From: an uncultured bacterium | Lineage (GTDB): Bacteria > Bacteroidota > Bacteroidia > CAILMK01 | NCBI GenBank assembly: GCA_903835275.1 | Contig: CAILMK010000743.1 | Location: forward strand, 1 to 17,147 | DNA: 17,147 nucleotides | Reading direction: 5' to 3' | In this document: one piece after another, positions 7,488 to 12,685 of the stretch | Layout of the letters: each line of letters opens with the position of its first letter | Numbering within the stretch: the stretch's first letter is position 1 | Notes under the pieces: model-generated | Told to the model about the DNA's origin: nothing | Databases searched by the model: none | The model's input: the letters and a program-made list of their open reading frames with translations, nothing else | Program-made: the position numbers and the translations under genes

Positions 7488-7742
7488 TTACCACCTCCTG
7501 CCGCAACGGCCATGGTAGTAATATCCCCTCTCGCAGCGTCCACCACGGTAGTATCCATAACCACCACCATAACAAGGACGGCCAACTACGACACGCGGAC
7601 CAAAACCGCAACCAATCCCAAAGCCTGCGTGTACAGCGTAACCGCCGCGATGGAATTCCCTGGGTCCACAATAACCATAAGGGCGCGCAAATAATCCGGT
7701 GCTTAGGATGAGGGCTGTAGCTAATACGAATAAAGTTTTCAT
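7488..7742 (-). CDS. Small secreted Gly/Tyr/Arg/Cys-rich protein
   Basis: I start at the ATG at 7742 (84 aa), not the longer frame opening at 7877, because MKTLFVLATALILSTGLFA is a textbook Sec signal peptide and the 45 preceding residues look like translated intergenic DNA. The mature peptide of about 64 residues is extremely rich in Gly, Tyr and Arg, with five Cys (in GYCGP, GIGCG, RPCYG, GRCER and GRCGR) and a basic aromatic end GRCGRRW. This composition recurs in short exported proteins of Bacteroidota that have no known function; a surface or periplasmic structural role is a guess. It has its own terminator at 7452-7482 and a possible -7 element at 7790-7798. Confidence 0.65.
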   Translation of the reverse strand: MKTLFVLATALILSTGLFARPYGYCGPREFHRGGYAVHAGFGIGCGFGPRVVVGRPCYGGGYGYYRGGRCERGYYYHGRCGRRW

Positions 7743-7789
7743 AGCTTTCAATTTTTTAGTTATTACGGATATAGATTCAAATGGTATGC

Positions 7790-7798
7790 CAAAGTTTA
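7790..7798 (-). promoter_or_regulatory. Possible -7 element TAAACTTTG
   Basis: On the minus strand TAAACTTTG has the TA...TTTG form with a 3-nt spacer instead of 2. The same nonamer occurs as the -7 of the large T9SS gene (12637-12645). It would give a leader of about 40 nt to the start at 7742. Confidence 0.3.
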
Positions 7799-7873
7799 AA
7801 ATGGATGATTTTGGATTTAAGATTTGCGATCGGAAACCGATAATAGCATAGGGTTTCAACTCTATCTGCCTAT

Positions 7874-8233
7874 TCATCCCACAAAAGCATCCCTGATATG
7901 ATATATATCGGGCTCGTCCTTTTTCAGGATGATTGAAACGATATCAAACCTCAGTTCCTTGTTAGGCTGCTTCAGGTACAGGTATTCCTGTGCCGCCTTT
8001 ATAATATTGGCTTGCTTGGATTTTTTAACGGCTGCCTCAGGCCATCCGAAAGCCTCCGTACTCCGTGCCTTCACTTCAACAAACACAATGGTATCCTTTT
8101 CCTCCATGATGAGGTCTATCTCGCACCTGCCGTGCCGCCAGTTACGCTCCAATAGTACGAAACCGTTCAGGATTAAATAAGCAAGCGCCATGTCCTCACC
8201 CTTATCGCCTGTTTTTCTGTTGGATGTTTGCAA
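7874..8233 (-). CDS. yraN: YraN / UPF0102 family endonuclease-like protein (TTG start)
   Basis: This 119-aa protein matches the UPF0102 family in length and motifs: TGDKGED near the N terminus (E13), CEIDLI with D40, and FVEVKAR with E53-x-K55, forming a PD-(D/E)XK site, then the conserved RFDIVSI strand at 95-101. The family is widespread and poorly characterised; a role in DNA processing or recombination is proposed but not firmly shown. The start is unusual: no ATG precedes the conserved GDKGE region, and an in-frame stop lies just upstream at 8267-8269, so the TTG at 8233 is the best start and gives the usual short N-terminal tail. It is divergent from the gene at 8269, and the two share a 35-bp intergenic region. 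The small secreted gene lies 131 bp downstream. Confidence 0.9.
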   Translation of the reverse strand: MQTSNRKTGDKGEDMALAYLILNGFVLLERNWRHGRCEIDLIMEEKDTIVFVEVKARSTEAFGWPEAAVKKSKQANIIKAAQEYLYLKQPNKELRFDIVSIILKKDEPDIYHIRDAFVG

Positions 8234-8258
8234 TTTGAATTTTGATTGATTATATTTG
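8227..8258 (+). promoter_or_regulatory. Bacteroidota promoter TTTG-N20-TATATTTG
   Basis: -33 element TTTG at 8227-8230 and -7 element TATATTTG at 8251-8258, 20 bp apart, match the Bacteroidota consensus well. The -33 box lies inside the first codons of the divergent yraN. It fixes the start of the next gene at 8269, since the upstream ATG at 8242 would lie within the promoter. Confidence 0.7.
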
Positions 8259-8268
8259 TATAAGCATT

Positions 8269-8799
8269 ATGAAAATATCTATATCCACCTTACTTGTTTT
8301 TTTCCTGCTTTCAGGGAATTTGTTTGCCCTTGGCCATAAGGATCCACGTGAAAGTATGCACCCTAAAAAATCCGAGTACAAATTAAGCAAAAAAGAATTC
8401 ATGGCAATGTACGGTAAGGACGATTCTGCGAAAGCCCTTATCAATGTCTTTTTCCGTGACAGGAGAATTGGCTTTTATGTCCTTCCTGCATACCCGATCA
8501 TTGCAATTATCAACGGGCTATCCGTGCCTAAACCGAATATTGGAGATATAACACTTGGCAATACCCGTATGTTGAGTGCCGTTGCCGGAATTACTTCACT
8601 TGCCGGAGGATATTTCCTGCTTACTTCCACACGGAAGGAGCTCTATAAGGAATTAAAATATTACGAGATCACAGGGCATATTTCTGATGAATACAGTACG
8701 CAGGTAAAAGGCAAGTTATACCGGATGAACAAGGCTTGCAAAGTAGTACCTGCAACTACGACACCTGCTAATGGTGGTACGGTTCCCCCTTCAAAATAG
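8269..8799 (+). CDS. Hypothetical exported or membrane protein
   Basis: I do not recognise the family. The start is taken at 8269 (176 aa), giving MKISISTLLVFFLLSGNLFA, a signal peptide with cleavage after a FALG-like site; the ATG at 8242 lies inside the promoter. The mature protein has a basic region KKSEYKLSKKEFMAMYG, then two hydrophobic stretches (about residues 70-88, FYVLPAYPIIAIINGLSV, and 99-118, around AVAGITSLAGGYFLL) that may be membrane helices, a charged helix RKELYKELKYYEITG, and a Thr/Pro-rich tail ending TPANGGTVPPSK. The layout suggests an inner-membrane or envelope protein. Its last 32 bp overlap the 3' end of rlmH on the other strand. Confidence 0.7.
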   Translation: MKISISTLLVFFLLSGNLFALGHKDPRESMHPKKSEYKLSKKEFMAMYGKDDSAKALINVFFRDRRIGFYVLPAYPIIAIINGLSVPKPNIGDITLGNTRMLSAVAGITSLAGGYFLLTSTRKELYKELKYYEITGHISDEYSTQVKGKLYRMNKACKVVPATTTPANGGTVPPSK

Positions 8800-9235
8800 T
8801 CATACATCTATATAGCTGTTCCAGGAAGATCAAGCGCACCATTTGATGCGTGAAGGTCATTTCCGAAAGTGCAAGTTGCGCATTCGCACGTTTATAAACT
8901 TCTTCATGGAATCCATACGCGCCGCCGGAAAGGAAAATAATATTGCCCTGGGTGGCATTGAATTTTTTCTGCATCCAAACGGCAAATTTTTCAGAGGAAT
9001 GCAGTTCCCCTTTTTCATCCAGTAAAATCAGAATATCTGTGGACTTAAGAAGTTTGTAGATCTCTTCTTTTTCATTGGCACGATGTGTATCGGCATTCGC
9101 GTTTTTAGCTTTGGAAGCAGGCAATTCCCTGTACTGAAAACTAAGATAGGGCTTGAGCTTTTTGATGTAGATGGCACTACCTTCTTCAAGGTAAGAATCG
9201 TCTGTTTTTCCGATGCACCAGTATTCTACTTTCAT
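8768..9235 (-). CDS. rlmH: 23S rRNA pseudouridine-1915 N3-methyltransferase RlmH
   Basis: RlmH uses S-adenosylmethionine to methylate the pseudouridine at position 1915 in helix 69 of 23S rRNA on assembled 70S ribosomes. The 155-aa length is exact for this SPOUT-fold family. The SAM-binding knot is visible: LILLDEKG at 69-76, FLSGGAYGF at 101-109, then the C-terminal run LSEMTFTHQMVRLIFLEQLYR and the terminal GEPYHH, the family hallmark. Its ATG overlaps the stop of the upstream thioesterase gene (ATGA, 4 bp), so the two are translationally coupled. The 3' end overlaps the convergent gene at 8269-8799 by 32 bp, leaving no room for a separate terminator. Confidence 0.97.
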   Translation of the reverse strand: MKVEYWCIGKTDDSYLEEGSAIYIKKLKPYLSFQYRELPASKAKNANADTHRANEKEEIYKLLKSTDILILLDEKGELHSSEKFAVWMQKKFNATQGNIIFLSGGAYGFHEEVYKRANAQLALSEMTFTHQMVRLIFLEQLYRCMTILKGEPYHH

Positions 9236-9696
9236 TGTTTATTCTTTCCTTCTATCACTGCCATGATGGAATAACCTTTCGCTATCAGGCTATATTCCCC
9301 GTCCTTGATCACATATATTTCTGACTCACAATAATGCAAACGTGAACCCGCTTTTATCACCCAACCCCGGGCAAAAACAGTATCTCCTCTTCCCGGCGAA
9401 AAATAAGATACTTTCAGATCTGAAGTAACTACGCGGTCATCTTTTTTTACCAGTGAAAATGCAGCAAAACCTGTCACGAGGTCTGCAATGGTGGCAGTTA
9501 CTCCACCATGTACCAAACCATCCTGTTGTAATAAATGCTGCTTTAATGGAGCAGAAGCCTCTGCATATCCGGGAAGTATTTTTGTTAATTCAAAGCCGTT
9601 ATGATGCATAAAATGCTGACGGGAAAGTTTATCCTCAATCAGCTTTTTAAACTCCGGATTTTGTGCTTCGTATTTTATTGGTGCTTCGAAATTCAT
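9232..9696 (-). CDS. PaaI-like hotdog-fold thioesterase
   Basis: This 154-aa protein carries the 4HBT/PaaI hotdog signature: HHNGFELTKILPG, then the central helix GLVHGGVTATIADLVTGFAA at 60-79 with H63-G64-G65 and D72 in the catalytic-acid position, followed by TSDLKVSYFSPGRG. Members hydrolyse acyl-CoA thioesters, often aromatic or medium-chain; the substrate cannot be told. I choose the ATG at 9696 over the GTG at 9720: the extra eight residues are encoded by part of a 9-bp tandem repeat (9709-9735), an intergenic-type sequence. GGGAAAA upstream of the ATG may help ribosome binding. The stop overlaps the rlmH start. map lies 102 bp upstream on the same strand, so a map-thioesterase-rlmH transcript is likely. 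Confidence 0.85.
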   Translation of the reverse strand: MNFEAPIKYEAQNPEFKKLIEDKLSRQHFMHHNGFELTKILPGYAEASAPLKQHLLQQDGLVHGGVTATIADLVTGFAAFSLVKKDDRVVTSDLKVSYFSPGRGDTVFARGWVIKAGSRLHYCESEIYVIKDGEYSLIAKGYSIMAVIEGKNKQ

Positions 9697-9708
9697 GTCT
9701 ATTATTTT

Positions 9709-9735
9709 CCCGCGGATCACGCAGATAACGCAGAT
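9709..9735 (-). repeat. Three tandem 9-mers (ATCTGCGTT type)
   Basis: On the minus strand the units are ATCTGCGTT, ATCTGCGTG and ATCCGCGGG. Similar ATCTGCGT arrays are, as I recall, common intergenic repeats in many genomes. The array ends just upstream of the thioesterase ATG. Confidence 0.7.
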
Positions 9736-9798
9736 TTAAAATTGTCACTTCTAAACTCAATTTTGCCGCATTCGCCGCGGCGGAAGCAAATTAACAGA

Positions 9799-10575
9799 TT
9801 AAGTAATTTTATACTCACCGTTAATGTCCGTTAGAACTTCCACGCCGGTATCAGTAATCAAAAGCGTGTGCTCATATTGTGCAGAAAGCTTTCCGTCAAT
9901 AGTGCGTACAGTCCACTTGTCACCCTTGTCAATTTTTACTCGGGCCTTGCCTTCGTTGATCATCGGCTCTATGGTGAAGGTCATGCCGGGTTTCATTTTC
10001 GGGCCTGAGTTTCTATCCGCATCATGGGATACTTCCGGATCTTCATGGAATTTAACTCCTACGCCATGACCGCAAAACTGATATACAACCCCGTATCCCA
10101 TTTTACGTGCATAATTGCCAATTGCCCAGCCTATATTGCCAACAAAATTACCAGGCCTGCACTCCATGATGCCAAGGTAAAGACACTCCTTGGTTACATC
10201 CATGAGATTTTGCGCTTCTTCACTTACCTGCCCAACCTTATACATGGTACACGTATCGCCGTAAAAGCCATTCAGGATGGTTGTAACATCTACGTTGACA
10301 ATATCCCCATCCCTCAAAACAGTTTGATTAGGCACGCCGTGGCATACCACATCATTCACAGATATGCACGTAGCTGCAGGATATCCTTTATAGTTCAGCG
10401 TAGCTGGAATAGCCCCATGACTACGCATGAATTCCTCCGCTTTTTGATTGATAAATGCTGTTGTTACTCCCGCCTTGACGAATTGTTCAAGATGTTTAAG
10501 GGTCTGTGCTGCAAGCTTGGAGCTTTTGCGAATCCCTTCAATTTGTGCAGGAGTTTTTATAATAACCATTCCCAT
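9799..10575 (-). CDS. map: Type I methionine aminopeptidase
   Basis: The enzyme removes the initiator Met from nascent proteins with a dinuclear metal site. The 258-aa length is normal for the short type Ia/bacterial form. All five metal ligands are present: D96 (in NVDVT), D107 (GDTCT), H170 (GHGVG), E203 (IEPMI) and E235 (QYEHT); the substrate-binding H79 lies in VVCHGVP. The GHGVGVKFHEDP block at 169-180 is canonical. The ATG at 10575 is chosen because the -7 element TAACTTTG ends 16 bp before it; a second ATG two codons later (10569) is possible. The plus-strand frame at 10024-10653 is only an antisense shadow. Downstream are the thioesterase and rlmH on the same strand. Confidence 0.97.
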   Translation of the reverse strand: MGMVIIKTPAQIEGIRKSSKLAAQTLKHLEQFVKAGVTTAFINQKAEEFMRSHGAIPATLNYKGYPAATCISVNDVVCHGVPNQTVLRDGDIVNVDVTTILNGFYGDTCTMYKVGQVSEEAQNLMDVTKECLYLGIMECRPGNFVGNIGWAIGNYARKMGYGVVYQFCGHGVGVKFHEDPEVSHDADRNSGPKMKPGMTFTIEPMINEGKARVKIDKGDKWTVRTIDGKLSAQYEHTLLITDTGVEVLTDINGEYKIT

Positions 10576-10591
10576 AAAAATATAAAAGATG

Positions 10592-10599
10592 CAAAGTTA
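10592..10599 (-). promoter_or_regulatory. Bacteroidota -7 element TAACTTTG upstream of map
   Basis: Matches TAnnTTTG on the minus strand, continuing into GCATC. No clear TTG lies at the standard -33 spacing; a TTTG 12 bp upstream is too close. Sixteen bases separate it from the map ATG. Confidence 0.55.
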
Positions 10600-10606
10600 G
10601 CAAAAA

Positions 10607-10641
10607 AGGGACAAAGGACGAGGGACAAGGGACAAGGGGGA
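10607..10641. repeat. Five tandem heptamers, AGGGACA type
   Basis: Plus-strand units are AGGGACA, AAGGACG, AGGGACA, AGGGACA and AGGGGGA. On the minus strand the array reads as pyrimidine-rich CTYGTCC-like units directly upstream of the map -7 element. It is related to the array at 1127-1154. Confidence 0.75.
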
Positions 10642-10723
10642 AATATCGAATAATAAATGTTAAAGTGGGCTCAGACTTTTTCTCGCTTACGGTTTACTCC
10701 TCTCGATTTAGAGTTCTTCGATA

Positions 10724-10747
10724 GCGATGGGGTTTTATACCCCTCGC
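10724..10747 (-). other. Hairpin just after the thioredoxin stop codon
   Basis: GCGA-GGGG pairs with CCCC-TCGC around a 7-nt AT-rich loop, with one bulged base. It starts five bases past the thioredoxin stop on the minus strand. There is no U-tract, so it may be a 3'-end stabilising structure rather than an intrinsic terminator. Nothing else is recognisable in 10642-10752. Confidence 0.45.
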
Positions 10748-10752
10748 AGTCA

Positions 10753-11052
10753 TTAAATATACTTCTTCAATTCCCCTAAAAATAGATGTTTAGGCATCGC
10801 TCCGGAATTTCTCCAGATAATGTTCCCGTTTTTGAACAATATAAATGCCGGAATGCCCTGAATCCCATACGCCTGGGAGGCCTTCGGGTTTTTATCGGTA
10901 TTGATCTTGATGACTTTTAGCTTGTCCTTTAGCTCCGCTGCAATTTCCTCAACAATTGGACTCATGCTTTTACATGGACCGCACCAATCGGCGTAAAAAT
11001 CTACAAGCACAGGTGTTTCGCTTTTGATAAGTTCTGAAAATGGAGTTGACAT
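10753..11052 (-). CDS. trxA: Thioredoxin
   Basis: This 99-aa thioredoxin has the redox site ADWCGPCK (C24, C27), a buried D18 in VDFYA, and the cis-proline loop GIQGIPAF at 63-70 (P68), where Ala replaces the usual Thr. It reduces protein disulphides in the cytoplasm; no signal peptide or lipobox is present, arguing against the exported TlpA type. The ATG at 11052 is chosen; the longer frame begins with a TTG at 11079 and would add nine hydrophobic residues inside an inverted repeat. The gene follows the 472-aa gene by 44 bp on the same strand, with the hairpin at 11059-11082 between, so co-transcription is possible. It is shorter than E. coli TrxA by about ten residues at the N terminus. Confidence 0.93.
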   Translation of the reverse strand: MSTPFSELIKSETPVLVDFYADWCGPCKSMSPIVEEIAAELKDKLKVIKINTDKNPKASQAYGIQGIPAFILFKNGNIIWRNSGAMPKHLFLGELKKYI

Positions 11053-11058
11053 AATTTT

Positions 11059-11082
11059 ACTTTGTAGGAACAAGAACAAAGT
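11059..11082 (-). promoter_or_regulatory. Perfect 7-bp inverted repeat upstream of thioredoxin start
   Basis: ACTTTGT and ACAAAGT are separated by 10 nt, ending six bases before the thioredoxin ATG. It could be an operator or a weak intercistronic hairpin; no TAnnTTTG promoter is visible here. Confidence 0.4.
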
Positions 11083-11096
11083 TTGGCGGGAAAAGT

Positions 11097-12515
11097 TTAC
11101 TCCTCCAATTCCACGAGTTTTTCTTCCAGCCAGTTTACATCAGCGATGGCGTCAGTACTTTTTAGTTCAGCTTTGTATTTTTCGATCTTTTGTTTTTGAC
11201 CGGGATTGATGTCCATGAGCTTTTTTGTGAAATATAGCAAATTGGTATACACTTCCTTGTGCGTGGCAGAAATCAGTTTATTCCTGTTGAGATAGGTCTT
11301 GAATGAATCCAATAATGAGAAAAGTGATTTCACTTCCCTGCACTCAAAATACGTTTTCAGTAACAGGGTTTTGGAATCCAGGTTATAGAATATATCTTCA
11401 TATTCCACCTTGTTTAGCAGACGTATAACACGCTCATAATCTTTGATGTAAAAGTAATATTTTGCAAGATTGTAGGTATAGGCATTGCTCCGGTGCTTTT
11501 CTTCTATTTTGGATTTATAGCGTTCGATAAAATCCAGGGTCCATGCGTGTTCACCATGACGCAGGGCGGCTACAACAATGTTTTTATACTGGGAATGCAT
11601 TAAATATCCATCCTCAATAAGGAGCTCATTATCAAGCATTCGCTTATAAAATTCAAAGATTTCACCAATATAATTTGTCTGCCCTGCATTGATCTTTTTC
11701 ACGCAATAATTCAGCGCATAAAAGTGCATCCCCTTGGATTCATCCTTGGTAAACAGATGACTGTATTGCTCAAGATGCGCCTTCAGGGAATAATAATGTT
11801 CCTCGTTGCCATCCGTCAGCGTAAGAAGGATATCCCGGTAAATACCAATGGCAGGCACTTCGGAATATGGGCTTTTTTCCAGGAGTGGAATGATCTCATC
11901 AAAAAAGGGAAGATCGAAATCAATAGCAATGATATTCCGGTAATTAATGATCTCGCAAAGCAAGCGGAGTTTGGTAAACAGATAAAACCTGTCAATGGAG
12001 TACATAGTCTCCCGAAGGTTATGCTTACCCTGGCGTATATTTTCGCGGATGGTAAAATCATTTAGGACGCTATTGGCCTGATAAGCAAACAGAAGCGCGT
12101 TTTCATTTGTAGGGTGCTGAACCACATCCGAAGGAAAGACCTTTCGCTGTGTTGCGGCGAAATGCTTGCCTAATCCTTTTGTTTCGTAATAACGAAGTAC
12201 CTTTAATTTCTTTCCATCTTCATCCGATTGTAAATCCCTGATCGCAAGGAATGTTTCTATCAATTCAAGGAAATCAGAAAAGGCGTGGCGCAACTTCAGG
12301 TCATCATATTTTTGTTTGGGAAAGGCTGCACTGAAAAATAGCTCCTTCATATCCTTGCTTTCAGAGATAGCTTCCTTATTTTTGATGAAGACCAAAAGGA
12401 GTTTGGAATAGAGGGGATTTCGGTTGAAATAAGGCGACATGAGAAACTTATCAAGCTCCTGAAGTTCTTCCGCAGAAAAACTTTCCAGTAATCCGATGAG
12501 TTTGCTATTTTTCAT
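11097..12515 (-). CDS. Hypothetical helical (TPR-like) protein, Bacteroidota type
   Basis: The 472-aa product has no signal peptide, membrane segment or catalytic motif. It begins with a compact alpha-helical domain, MKNSKLIGLLESFSAEELQ, followed by KFLMSPYFNRN at about 23-33, a pattern I associate with an uncharacterised group of large cytoplasmic helical proteins found in several copies in Bacteroidota. The remainder is regular amphipathic helices resembling TPR/SEL-type solenoids, for example YNLAKYYFYIKDYERVIRLL near 365. It is likely a scaffold, but no function can be claimed. The -7 element TATATTTG ends five bases before the ATG. It is divergent from the large T9SS gene and precedes thioredoxin on the same strand. 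Confidence 0.75.
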   Translation of the reverse strand: MKNSKLIGLLESFSAEELQELDKFLMSPYFNRNPLYSKLLLVFIKNKEAISESKDMKELFFSAAFPKQKYDDLKLRHAFSDFLELIETFLAIRDLQSDEDGKKLKVLRYYETKGLGKHFAATQRKVFPSDVVQHPTNENALLFAYQANSVLNDFTIRENIRQGKHNLRETMYSIDRFYLFTKLRLLCEIINYRNIIAIDFDLPFFDEIIPLLEKSPYSEVPAIGIYRDILLTLTDGNEEHYYSLKAHLEQYSHLFTKDESKGMHFYALNYCVKKINAGQTNYIGEIFEFYKRMLDNELLIEDGYLMHSQYKNIVVAALRHGEHAWTLDFIERYKSKIEEKHRSNAYTYNLAKYYFYIKDYERVIRLLNKVEYEDIFYNLDSKTLLLKTYFECREVKSLFSLLDSFKTYLNRNKLISATHKEVYTNLLYFTKKLMDINPGQKQKIEKYKAELKSTDAIADVNWLEEKLVELEE

Positions 12516-12520
12516 TCCGA

Positions 12521-12528
12521 CAAATATA
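12521..12528 (-). promoter_or_regulatory. Bacteroidota -7 element TATATTTG
   Basis: A perfect TAnnTTTG on the minus strand, followed by only TCGGA before the ATG at 12515. No -33 TTG at normal spacing. It implies a transcript starting at or next to the start codon. Confidence 0.5.
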
Positions 12529-12614
12529 TAGACTAATATTTATAACTGCATAATAATCAATGAAAAATTAATTTTCGTATATCCATATTTACCGACAAAT
12601 GCCAAAAAATGACC

Positions 12615-12645
12615 TTGGTCAGCCTTATATTTCTTGTAAACTTTG
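12615..12645 (+). promoter_or_regulatory. Promoter of the T9SS protein gene, TTG-N19-TAAACTTTG
   Basis: TTG at 12615-12617 and TAAACTTTG at 12637-12645 are 19 bp apart; the -7 has a 3-nt spacer. It supports a start at 12686 and not the ATG at 12599, which lies upstream of the promoter. Confidence 0.5.
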
Positions 12646-12669
12646 TATCGTGATAAAAAAGTTTACAGG
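12633..12669 (+). promoter_or_regulatory. Long inverted repeat covering the -7 element
   Basis: A perfect 10-bp inverted repeat, TGTAAACTTT / AAAGTTTACA, with a 13-nt spacer, extended by one G-U and one C-G pair. The left arm contains the -7 element, as for a repressor operator; as RNA it would be a hairpin partly at the 5' end of the leader. Confidence 0.6.
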
Positions 12670-12685
12670 CCAAAATGAAAATATT

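Noticed and set aside
7743..7877. 45-codon extension of the Gly-rich protein
   Set aside because: It would put the signal peptide in the middle of the protein; the extension resembles translated intergenic DNA.
9765..9781. GCCGC/GCGGC hairpin after map as a terminator
   Set aside because: Only a 5-bp stem and no T-tract; thioesterase and rlmH probably need read-through from map.
10024..10653. 209-aa plus-strand frame
   Set aside because: It is antisense to map, whose metal ligands and length are complete; the translation looks random (Cys/Tyr/His-rich, no family pattern).
11053..11079. Nine-residue N-terminal extension of thioredoxin from a TTG
   Set aside because: An ATG at 11052 gives a standard thioredoxin start, and the extension lies in an inverted repeat.
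12599..12685. Upstream 29-codon extension of the T9SS protein
   Set aside because: It precedes and spans the promoter and inverted repeat, and would bury the signal peptide behind a non-signal sequence.
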